DNA of 64,000 nt from Bacteroidales bacterium. GTDB lineage: Bacteria; Bacteroidota; Bacteroidia; Bacteroidales; P3. Below the pieces are notes generated by a model that saw only the letters and a program-made list of their open reading frames with translations, was not told the origin of the DNA and did not search any database. The position numbers were made by a program, and so were the translations under genes. Below are positions 43,094 to 51,200 of the stretch, piece by piece. Where the stretch lies: NCBI GenBank assembly GCA_017480785.1, contig JAFURZ010000003.1:1-64000 (forward strand), written 5' to 3'. Each line of letters begins with the position of its first letter. The first letter of the stretch is position 1.

Positions 43094-44158
43094 TTATTGC
43101 TGATAGGTGTACTGGGTTGTGCTGCCGTCGCCGTCCGTGACCGTTTCGGGGAACCCGGCGGCGTTATAGGTATAGGAATATGTCTGCGACCCGTTTTCGA
43201 CGGGAACCGGCAGGGGGAAGGAGAGGGGGATGGTCATAAAACTGAGGTCCAGCGCGGTGGCCAGGTTGACGGAGACGCGGGTGTCGGAAGCGGTAACGTT
43301 GTTGGCCGAGAGGACTGTGGGGTCGAGGCGCCCGAGAAATCCGTAGAAGGGATTGTTCTTGTTGTCGTAGGTGAAGTCGCTCGTGTCGTTCATCGTGACG
43401 GAGATAGGCATGACGGTCGAGTCACCCAGGAGGGACAGGTACGAGGCGTAGCTGCCCAGCAAGGAGTCGAGATTGGCCATCTGGCGTATTTCGCCTAGCG
43501 TGGCGTTGATATTAATCTGCCCGTTGAAGATAACCTGCGCCACGTTGTCGCCCTGCCACGCCAGGTCGGCTGTGAAAACAGTGCTGTTTATCTCCCATTT
43601 GCTGGGAATCGTGGATTTGCTGTTGAAGATGTCGGGGAAGCCGTCACCGAACAGTTGGGGGAGGAACGCCAGCAGGGTCTCGTTGATTTCCAGAGTCAGG
43701 TGGCTCGGCTTGCCGGCGGCATTGTGGGTGAAGGCAATGTTCAACACCTCCAGGGGGCCGGAATAAACCGACACCGCGGCCAGTTTGTCGCCGCTATAGG
43801 TGTAGCCCACCTCGACGGGCATGCCCTCGAGGGTGCCGGTCATAGACACGATGCGGTGGTTGTCATACTCGAACCAGCTCGACTCCACGAGGTTGCCGTT
43901 CTCGTCGGCGGTCAGGATGGTGGTCAGCACGTCGTTGGCCCACTCCCACTCTTCCGAGGTGGTGCCGTCGATGGCAATGCTGATGAGTCGCTGTGCGGGG
44001 TTGAAGACGCCCTCGCCGGTGGCTGTCTGGACGGGAGGATTGCTGCCGCCACCTTCGCCGCCACCACCCGGGACGTTCTCGGGATTGGGATTGTCCTTGT
44101 TGCAGGCCGACAGAGCCAGCATCATTACGGCACAGAGTGCCCACAATACTTTCTTCAT
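43094..44158 (-). CDS. Lipoprotein with repeated beta-hairpin (DUF4595-like) pattern
   Basis: A 354-residue protein. The lipoprotein signal peptide ends LALSAC (Cys about residue 18), followed by a Gly/Pro/Asn-rich linker. The rest has repeated beta-hairpins such as SSWFEYDNHRIVSMTGTLEGMPVEVGYTYSGDKLAAVSVY and SYTYNAAGFPETVTDGDGSTTQYTY, as in Bacteroidales DUF4595-type lipoproteins. The start at 44158 (MKKVLWAL) is chosen over an upstream in-frame ATG inside the DUF5606 gene. It is probably exposed at the cell surface; function unknown. Confidence 0.75.
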   Translation of the reverse strand: MKKVLWALCAVMMLALSACNKDNPNPENVPGGGGEGGGSNPPVQTATGEGVFNPAQRLISIAIDGTTSEEWEWANDVLTTILTADENGNLVESSWFEYDNHRIVSMTGTLEGMPVEVGYTYSGDKLAAVSVYSGPLEVLNIAFTHNAAGKPSHLTLEINETLLAFLPQLFGDGFPDIFNSKSTIPSKWEINSTVFTADLAWQGDNVAQVIFNGQININATLGEIRQMANLDSLLGSYASYLSLLGDSTVMPISVTMNDTSDFTYDNKNNPFYGFLGRLDPTVLSANNVTASDTRVSVNLATALDLSFMTIPLSFPLPVPVENGSQTYSYTYNAAGFPETVTDGDGSTTQYTYQQ

Positions 44159-44174
44159 GGCTTTATATGTTAAA

Positions 44175-44609
44175 CTATTGGTTCTCTTCCTTTTCCTGAT
44201 TCTCTTCCGACGTTTCTTCGTCAAGGGTAATCTTGCCGGCGGAGAGCAGCACGTTGTACCACGAGAAGAGCTTCTTCACGTCGGAGGCGTGCACGCGTTC
44301 ACGGTCGTAGTCGGGCAACACGTCGCCCAGCAGGTCGAACATCACCTTGCTCTCGGCCTTCTTGGGGTCGAAGTCGGTGGGCTTGCCCTCAAGCTTCCGG
44401 AAGATGGCCTGCATCACCTCCTCCAGCGGACGCTCATCGGTCTCGGTGAAGAGGCGTATCTCGCCCAACGAGCTGATTCTATCGTTCTTGAACACAGGGT
44501 ACTTCTGACCCGTCACGAGGTTCGACACTACGGCGCCGCCCTTGGTCTGCGACACCAGTTCACTCAAATCCGGCTTGCCGGCAATGACTAAGATGTTTGA
44601 TAAATCCAT
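44175..44609 (-). CDS. DUF5606 family protein
   Basis: A 144-residue soluble protein of a Bacteroidota-conserved family without known function. The hallmark N-terminus MDLSNILVIAGKPDLSELVSQTKGGAVVSNLVTGQKYPVF is clear, followed by a helical part and an acidic tail (EETSEENQEKEENQ). The start at 44609 is chosen on that basis; a longer frame runs into the promoter region. It is followed by the lipoprotein and metG genes on the same strand. Confidence 0.8.
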   Translation of the reverse strand: MDLSNILVIAGKPDLSELVSQTKGGAVVSNLVTGQKYPVFKNDRISSLGEIRLFTETDERPLEEVMQAIFRKLEGKPTDFDPKKAESKVMFDLLGDVLPDYDRERVHASDVKKLFSWYNVLLSAGKITLDEETSEENQEKEENQ

Positions 44610-44678
44610 TCTTAAATGCGATTTTATTAGTAAAGATAATGTATAACGGGCGGAATGCTCGTTTATTGTACGCTCCTG

Positions 44679-44686
44679 CAAAAATA
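44679..44686 (-). promoter_or_regulatory. -7 promoter element of the DUF5606 gene
   Basis: Minus-strand TATTTTTG, 70 bp before the start at 44609, inside the short gap to the BadF-type kinase gene. Confidence 0.5.
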
Positions 44687-44723
44687 ATCAAAAAGGGTGT
44701 CAATAGGTTGGTTTCCAGCCCTG

Positions 44724-45575
44724 TCATTCTGGACGTGCGGCACTATGGTAGCTCCGGAGGCCGTCGATGGGGTCGGCCAGGATGGTGCCGATGGAAAGCC
44801 TTTGGTCGGCAAAGTAGCGACGCAGCGTAGGCTCGATGGCTTTGGCAAAACCACCCACTATGTTGAGCCAGCCTTCCTCGTGGCCTGTTTGCTGTTGGAG
44901 GGTCTCCACAGGCCCATGGTGCCAGTCGTAGAGCGCCGTCAGTATCACATGGTTGCAATAGTCATCTTCCTGGTGTGCAGCGGCGAAGGGTGCCAGCGAG
45001 GCCAGAAAGCGATTGGGGTGGGGACGGTGATAGACGGTGTCGATGAATTGGTCGTCCGACATGGGGTAAGCCTCATAGAATAAAGCTCTTACTTCCTCTG
45101 GCATGCGTCGGGTGAGGTAGTCGTTGAGCAGGATGCGACCCACATGGTTGGCCGACCCGTTGTCGCCCATCACGTAACCTGTGCTGACGGGTTGGCTGAC
45201 AATGCGTTGACCGTCGTAGTAGCAGATGTTGCTGCCGGTGCCCAGTATTCCGACCAGGCTCTCGCGGCGGCCGCTCACCGCACGGCAGGCCCCCAGCATG
45301 TCGGTGGCAACCGACAGGTCTTCAGGGCGTAATGCAGCCATGAGCAGCTTTTCCACTCGCTCGCGCTGACTGTCATTGCCGCAGCCGGCGCCGTAAAAAT
45401 AAAGTTGAAAGCTGAAAGTTGAAAGTTGAAAGTGAGTGCTCACCTGCCGGCAGGCGGCGAGGAACTGCTCGTCGGTGGTGAAATGGGGGTTGAGTCCTTC
45501 GGTAACCATCTTGTTACCAGTCTCTACCTCCATCCATGTGGTCTTGGTGCTCCCGCTGTCGGCGACAATAATCAT
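44724..45575 (-). CDS. BadF/BadG/BcrA/BcrD-type ATPase, N-acetylglucosamine kinase-like
   Basis: A 283-residue ASKHA-fold kinase. The phosphate-1 loop is IIVADSGSTKTTW (residues 2-14), and the phosphate-2 and adenosine regions are GILGTGSNICYYDG and IVGGFAKAIEP. Bacteroidota members of this size are usually called N-acetylglucosamine or glucosamine kinase-like; substrate is inferred only. Residues about 45-58 (VSTHFQLSTFSFQL) are an in-frame insertion made by GTTGAAA heptamer repeats, between the first strand region and the conserved YFYGAGCG segment. A 146-bp palindromic element lies directly upstream. Confidence 0.83.
   Translation of the reverse strand: MIIVADSGSTKTTWMEVETGNKMVTEGLNPHFTTDEQFLAACRQVSTHFQLSTFSFQLYFYGAGCGNDSQRERVEKLLMAALRPEDLSVATDMLGACRAVSGRRESLVGILGTGSNICYYDGQRIVSQPVSTGYVMGDNGSANHVGRILLNDYLTRRMPEEVRALFYEAYPMSDDQFIDTVYHRPHPNRFLASLAPFAAAHQEDDYCNHVILTALYDWHHGPVETLQQQTGHEEGWLNIVGGFAKAIEPTLRRYFADQRLSIGTILADPIDGLRSYHSAARPE
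45399..45433 (-). repeat. In-frame GTTGAAA heptamer array inside the BadF-type kinase gene
   Basis: About five tandem copies of the 7-bp unit GTTGAAA (one variant GCTGAAA). Read on the coding strand they give the peptide STHFQLSTFSFQL, nearly the same as in AroB (12456-12497). Confidence 0.9.
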
Positions 45576-45590
45576 TATACTGCTTTTTTT

Positions 45591-45736
45591 AACGGCGAAT
45601 TTAACGAATTAAACTAAGCTACGCAGGTCAATTTCAGGCTAATTACTCGAATTATACTTGCGCAATACAATTCGAGTAATTGGCAAATAATAGTTGTACT
45701 GCGAAGCAATTCGTTTAATTAGCATAATTCGCCGTT
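45591..45736. repeat. Large palindromic element, family D copy 1
   Basis: A 146-bp imperfect palindrome. It starts AACGGCGAATT (45591) and ends AATTCGCCGTT (45726-45736). The centre TTGCGCAA is at 45659-45666. Arms contain near-9-bp repeats of GAATTxAAC type and a 17-bp segment AAGCTACGCAGGTCAAT shared with copy 2. Its left end abuts seven T's (A-run ahead of the BadF kinase start) and its right end overlaps the pyrD stop codon. Confidence 0.85.
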
Positions 45737-46635
45737 TAAATAATTCCTATTATCTCGTTGATATCGCTGATACCATGCTTGTTGCACCAGGCTTCCATAC
45801 CGTCGACAATCTTCATGGTGACGGCGGGGTCGATGAAGTTGGCCGTGCCCACCTCGATGGCGGTGGCGCCGGCCATGAGGAACTCGATGGCGTCCTCGGC
45901 GGTGCAGATGCCACCCAGGCCGACGACGGGAATCTTCACGGCATGAGCCACTTGCCACACCATGCGCACAGCCACAGGCTTCACGGCGGGACCGCTCAGG
46001 CCGCCTGTGATGTTGGCCATGCAGGGGCGGCGGCGTTCGATGTCGATGGCCATGCCCAGCAGGGTGTTGATGAGCGAGACGCTGTCGGCGCCAGCACCTT
46101 CGACCGCCTTGGCTATCTCGACGATGCTGGTCACATTGGGTGAAAGCTTTACTATCAGTGTCTTATGGTACACTTTGCGCACCGCTGCCACCACCTGGGC
46201 CGCCATCTGCGGGTCGGTGCCGAACGACATGCCGCCGCACTTGACGTTGGGGCAGCTGATGTTGAGCTCGATGGCGGGGACGCGCTCCAAGGCGTCTATC
46301 TGCTCGGCCACGGAGCAGTACTCCTCAATGGAGGAACCGCTCACGTTGACGATGATATTTGTATCCAAGTGCTTGATTCTATGGTAGACGTCAGAGCAGA
46401 ATTTCTCCACACCGCCATTCTGGAGGCCTACCGAGTTGAGCATGCCCGAGGGGGTCTCCACCATGCGTGGATAGGGGTTTCCCTCGCGGTGGCTGCCCGT
46501 GGTGCCCTTCACCACGAAGCCGCCCAGACGGTTCAGGTCGATAAAGTCGGCGAACTCCTCGCCGTAGCCGAAGGTGCCGCTGGCGGTCAGCACCGGGTTC
46601 TTCAGCTTGAGATTATGTACTTTAACTGCTAACAT
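45736..46635 (-). CDS. pyrD: Dihydroorotate dehydrogenase, class 1B catalytic subunit
   Basis: A 299-residue FMN enzyme of pyrimidine synthesis that oxidises dihydroorotate to orotate. The active-site loop is [15 protein letters not shown] (about residues 125-139) with the class 1 catalytic Cys, and [29 protein letters not shown] is the FMN phosphate site. The companion electron-transfer subunit PyrK is encoded just upstream (46794-47576, same strand), which supports the NAD-dependent class 1B form. Both sides of the gene carry large palindromes of the same family. Confidence 0.95.
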   Translation of the reverse strand: MLAVKVHNLKLKNPVLTASGTFGYGEEFADFIDLNRLGGFVVKGTTGSHREGNPYPRMVETPSGMLNSVGLQNGGVEKFCSDVYHRIKHLDTNIIVNVSGSSIEEYCSVAEQIDALERVPAIELNISCPNVKCGGMSFGTDPQMAAQVVAAVRKVYHKTLIVKLSPNVTSIVEIAKAVEGAGADSVSLINTLLGMAIDIERRRPCMANITGGLSGPAVKPVAVRMVWQVAHAVKIPVVGLGGICTAEDAIEFLMAGATAIEVGTANFIDPAVTMKIVDGMEAWCNKHGISDINEIIGII

Positions 46636-46650
46636 TGTCTTTTCTTTTTT

Positions 46651-46789
46651 AACGGCGAATTACTCGAAATACTCGAAGCTACGCAGGTCAATCATTGGCG
46701 AATTACCCGAATGCTTGCGCAGGTACAATTCGAGTAATTCGCAAAAAACAGCCTGCGCAAGCTTTGAGTAATTCGAGTAATTCGCCGTT
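46651..46789. repeat. Large palindromic element, family D copy 2
   Basis: A 139-bp imperfect palindrome with the same ends as copy 1 (AACGGCGAATT at 46651, AATTCGCCGTT at 46779-46789). Arms of GAATTACTC/GAGTAATTC units have a 9-bp period, and the shared segment GAAGCTACGCAGGTCAAT is present. It lies between pyrK and pyrD and, like copy 1, abuts a T-run on its left end. A transcript of pyrK-pyrD would fold this into a stem of roughly 65 bp. Confidence 0.88.
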
Positions 46790-46793
46790 TCAT

Positions 46794-47576
46794 TCATACA
46801 TTCATCCATTTACCCATTTTTGCCGTGTCGAAGACGGGGCCGTCCTTGCAGACGCAGCGGTGCCCTTGGTCGGTGTCGGTGACGCAGCACAGACAGGCTC
46901 CGACGCCGCAGGCCATCAGGTTCTCCAGACTCACCTCGCAGCGTATGCCGCGTTCGGCCGCACTGCGGGCCACCGCCTTCATCATGGGCGTGGGGCCGCA
47001 GGTGTAAATCATATCATACGGTGCGTTGAAGGCGGGATGGCTGATAACAAGACCTTTATGCCCGAGCGAGCCGTCGTCGGTGGCCAGGCAGAGGGTGCCG
47101 AAGGGGCTGAACTCGTCGCGCACGGGGATGAGGTCGGCGGTGCGTCCGCCAAGCAGTATGGTGCAGTCCACACCCTTTGCTTTCAGCACCTTGGCGAGGT
47201 AGAACAGCGGCGCGATGCCGGCACCTCCCCCCACCAGCAGTGCACGGCTGGCTGCCGGCAGGTCGACCGAGAAGCCATGCCCCAGGGGGTAGACCACATT
47301 CACGCTGTCGCCCTCGGTCAGGAGGCTCAGCCTTCGTGTGCCTTTGCCCACCACCTGGACCAACAGCGAGAGCGTGCCGGCCTCGGGGTCGACATCGTGG
47401 ACCGAAATGGGACGGCGCAGCATCACGTCGGGCTCGCCGTCGACCTTCACCTCGACAAATTGGCCGGGAGCCACCGGAGGCATCGGGCTGAGGGGGCTGT
47501 GACGCAGCACGAGGGTGAAGTAGTGCTCGCTGTGCCGATGTGATGCTAAGAGCTTGAAATCGTGTATCTCTTTCAT
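46794..47576 (-). CDS. pyrK: Dihydroorotate dehydrogenase electron transfer subunit
   Basis: A 260-residue FAD and iron-sulfur protein that links PyrD to NAD+. The FAD-binding barrel is at the N-terminus (RRPISVHDVD), the NAD-binding part holds LLVGGGAGIAPLFYLAKVL, and the C-terminal cluster motif CGVGACLCCVTDTDQGHRC carries the 2Fe-2S ligands. The ATG at 47576 (MKEIHDF) is preferred over the one five codons upstream because of its A-rich leader. It is first in the pyrK-pyrD-kinase run. Confidence 0.93.
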   Translation of the reverse strand: MKEIHDFKLLASHRHSEHYFTLVLRHSPLSPMPPVAPGQFVEVKVDGEPDVMLRRPISVHDVDPEAGTLSLLVQVVGKGTRRLSLLTEGDSVNVVYPLGHGFSVDLPAASRALLVGGGAGIAPLFYLAKVLKAKGVDCTILLGGRTADLIPVRDEFSPFGTLCLATDDGSLGHKGLVISHPAFNAPYDMIYTCGPTPMMKAVARSAAERGIRCEVSLENLMACGVGACLCCVTDTDQGHRCVCKDGPVFDTAKMGKWMNV

Positions 47577-47600
47577 AAAATACGGTTGCAAAAACTACTG

Positions 47601-47608
47601 CAAAGATA
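47601..47608 (-). promoter_or_regulatory. -7 promoter element of pyrK
   Basis: Minus-strand TATCTTTG, a perfect -7 box, 25 bp before the start at 47576. Confidence 0.65.
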
Positions 47609-47685
47609 CATAAAAAACCGATACTACGGCGCATAATCGGTAACAAAACTTAAACATTGTTGGTACCCAATGTGCTAAGTAATAC

Positions 47686-47818
47686 AACCCCCTACTTCCT
47701 CTGGGATTTTTACGGTAGTATTACGCTAGTATTACGGTAGTATTACGCTTTTAAAGCGTAATACTACCGTAATACTACCGTAATACTACCGTAAAAATGG
47801 CGGAGGATGTGGGGGGCA
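47686..47818. repeat. Palindromic element, family B copy 2
   Basis: The left arm is three units ACGGTAGTATT, ACGCTAGTATT, ACGGTAGTATT starting at 47712, 47723 and 47734 (period 11). The centre is GC-TTTTAAA-GC. The right arm is AATACTACCGT three times, starting at 47760, 47771 and 47782. The outer flanks pair imperfectly (CCCCCTACTTCCTC with GGAGGATGTGGGGGG), giving a roughly 130-bp inverted repeat. It shares core and flanks with copy 1 (23850-23980). Confidence 0.9.
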
Positions 47819-47930
47819 GAGGGGGGGAGGGGTCGCGGCTGTGCTTGTCGTTTTTTTGACGCGTTTGCCCTGTGGCAGGGTTCTTTGTGAGTTCTGTTTT
47901 GGAAAAAATGTGTGTTTTTCCTCTGAAAAA

Positions 47931-47995
47931 AAAACACGAATGCCCACGAATTTACCATTAATTATTAATGGGCAATTCGTGGGCATTCGTGTTTT
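47931..47995. repeat. Nested palindrome (cruciform-like) upstream of the adhesin gene
   Basis: Outer arms are perfect 22-bp inverted repeats (47931-47952 and 47974-47995), built from CACGAAT-type units about 10 bp apart. The loop holds a second palindrome, CCATTAAT-T-ATTAATGG. It lies about 110 bp after the family B element, in the 670-bp gap between pyrK and the adhesin gene. Confidence 0.85.
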
Positions 47996-48037
47996 AATGT
48001 TTTTTTCATACGTCTGTGTTTAAAATAATTTTTATTG

Positions 48038-48045
48038 TAAATTTG
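48038..48045 (+). promoter_or_regulatory. -7 promoter element of the adhesin gene
   Basis: TAAATTTG, about 205 bp upstream of the start at 48251. The intervening leader is AT-rich without a visible ORF. The -33 box is weak. Confidence 0.45.
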
Positions 48046-48250
48046 CAGCATCCAAGGGAGGGATGAATGTGGCGTGTGTTTTCGGTAAATAGCTGGTTGT
48101 GAGTTTTAAATGTGTTTTATAATTGTGTAGGTTTAAATATGATTACCTAAATTAATAAGGTTCTGTAGTTTCTGTTTTCACTGAAAAAAGAGGAATAAAT
48201 AGACAAGAGAAATCATAAAAAAACTAAAATTATTAATCAAAAACAGTTTT

Positions 48251-51200
48251 ATGAAAAAGTATTTACAAATGATTGCCCTGGTGGCTGCGATGGCTTTCCC
48301 ATGGATGGCCGGTGCGCAGTGCACGGACGGCACGCCCTGCACGTTCACCATTGCGGGCGAAGACAGCTTCGGCGACGGATGGGAGGGAAGCCTGACCATC
48401 TATCGTAACAATGTGCAGTTGTCTACATTCACAGTCGATGAAGACGACAACACGCAGACCTTCACCGTGTGTCAGGGAGACTTGGTGCGCATCGACTGGT
48501 CGGGCAACGACCAGTACAACGAGAACACCTTCACCATCACCGGTGGCGACGGTACCGTGTACGTCAGTAATGCACACGGCTACACCTATGCACCGAGCGG
48601 CACGGTAGTGTCGTTCACGGCGTGCCCCACCTGCCTCTCGCCTTTCAACCTGCAGGCCGGCAGCATCATGAGCGACGGCGCCACCCTCAGCTGGTCGGAC
48701 ACCAGTAACAGCGGTGCCTCCTATACGCTCTACTACTGGAAGAGCGGTGCCGACACCACTGTGGTGAGCGGCATCCTCGACACTGCTTACACCCTGACGG
48801 GCCTTGACGCTGCTTCTGGCTACAACTTCTATGTGGTGGCTGTGTGTTCCAGCAGCGACTCGTCGTCTCCCACCGCCACCGCCACCTTCCGCACCGACTG
48901 TGAGGGCGGCTCGTGCAATATCACCGTCTACCGCACCGACTCCTACGACGACAGCTGGAACGGCTGCCTGATCAACCTCTACCAGAACGGCTCCCTGGTG
49001 GCTGCCATCGACTGCCCCAGCGGACAGAGCGGTTCTACTGCAACCTATCAGGTATGCGACAATGAGCCCATAGCCCTTGTATTTACCCGCGGTAGCTACC
49101 CCGGCGAGATGGGAGGCTACATTCAAGACGGTGGCGGTACTACACTATTCAGCATCAACAGCATGGGCAACTACTATACGGGCGACACATTGGCTTCCGT
49201 GGCTGACCCCTGCCCCTCGTGCCTGCCTCCGACGGCTCTGAGCATCGACACTGTCACGACCGACGAGATAGGTTTCTCGTGGAGCCCCCGCGGCAACGCC
49301 ACGCAGTTTGCCGTCTACCTGAATGACTCGCTCGTCGACGGCAACGTCAGCGACACCAGCTACTCCTTCTCCTACCTCGGCGCCAACACCCTCTACACCC
49401 TCGGCGTGCAGGCCGTCTGCTCGAGCGACGACAGTTCGACCATCGCCACCATCGGTGTCCGCACCTCGTGCGGCCCCACCGCGCTGCCCTTCTTTGTCGA
49501 CTTTGAGGATGCCGCCTACAACGGTGCCTGGTACCCCTGCTGGGACAGCACCATCGCCGCCGGCACCGACCCGTCGGTGAACAACGTGCGTAACCACACC
49601 TCGGGCGGCACCTATGGCATGTATCTGCAGGCCAAGAACAGCGAGCAGTACAACCTCGTGGTGGGTCCCGAGATGGACCTCACCAGCGGTGACCCCATCA
49701 ACGTCAGTTTCTGGGCCTACCTCAACGGCAGCAGCCGCTGGATTAAGGCCGGCGTCATCACCAACCCGCGCGACACCTCGACCTTCATCCCCTTGGTGAC
49801 CGTCGAGAACGCCAGCGGATGGAACGAATACGAATTCAACACTTCGACCCTCACCCTCACCGACAGCTACCGCATTGCCTGGCTGGCGTGCTACACCAGC
49901 AGCCCGTCGAGCTACGGCACCCAGATTGGCGAGATTGACGATATCAGCGTCAGCTTCTACAGCGGCTGCTCGCGTCCCGCCTCGGTGCAGGCTGCGGCCA
50001 ACATCACGGCCCACACCGCCGACCTGACATGGGAGAGCGTCAGCGGTGCCTCGGGCTACACCGTCTACTACGGCACCGTGAACAACTCCACCGATGCCAG
50101 CGTGCAGAGCGTCACCACCACCGACACCACCGTCACCCTCACCGGCCTCAACAGCGACACGCGCTACTATGCCTGGGTGGCCACCAACTGCGGCAGCACC
50201 ACCTCCGATGTGCGCCCCTTCAACTACTTCCAGACCCAGGTGTCCTGCCCCGCCGTCACTGGCTTGACGGTCGACACCACCTACTCTGACGGTGCCATCA
50301 TCAGCTGGCACGCCGGCGGCACGGAGACTGCTTGGGCCGTGGTGGTCGATAGCAACGACGTGGACGTGGTGACCGACAGCAGCTACACCGTCAGCGGCCT
50401 CGACGCCATGACCGGCCACACAGTGTATGTGCGCCCGATTTGCGACGCCGACGACACTGGTGCCGTGCGTAGCATCAACTTTGCCACTGCTTGCGACGCC
50501 TCTGTCTGCAACATGGTTGTGAATGCTACCGACAGCTACGGCGACGGCTGGAACGGCAACGCTATCGAATTCTATCAAGCCGGAATCTTGATGGGCTCCG
50601 CCACTATTTCCAGCGGCAACAGTGCCACTGTGTCCGTCGAGGTGTGTTCGTCGGCGGCCGTCGAGGTGCGCTTCAATAAAGGCAGCTATGCCGACGAGAT
50701 GGGTGGTACCGTCACCGATGGCGGTGGCAGCACCGTGTTCACCATCAGTGATATGAGCAACCGCAGTAGCGGCGATGTGCTGGCCACTGTGAGTGTTCCC
50801 TGCCCCGCCTGTCTGCCTCCCACCAACGTCTACCTGAGCGATACCACCGCTACGGGAGTCACCATCCACTGGACCGCCCAAGAGGGCCAGTCCGCATGGA
50901 TTGTGCGCGTTGACAGCATCTACATCAACGTCACCGACACCTTCTACACCGTCACTACCCTGGCCGAGCGCACGGCCCACACTGTCGGTGTGGCCACCGA
51001 CTGCTCGGGCGACACGTCCAGCTTTGCCAGCCTGCCCTTCATTACGGGTTGCACCGGCGGCGAATGCGAGATTACCGTTTCGACTACCAATGACTACCTC
51101 TCTTACGGCTCCTACTATAGCAGCTACAGCCCGCAGCTGAGTGTACGGCAGAACGGCGTCGAGTTGGCTTCGGTGCAGAGCACTACCGAAACCATCGGTG

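Noticed and set aside
47686-47818. Possible CRISPR array because of regular short repeats
   Set aside because: Units of 11 bp are contiguous without spacers and are arranged as an inverted repeat; no cas genes are present. The same holds for the other iterated elements.
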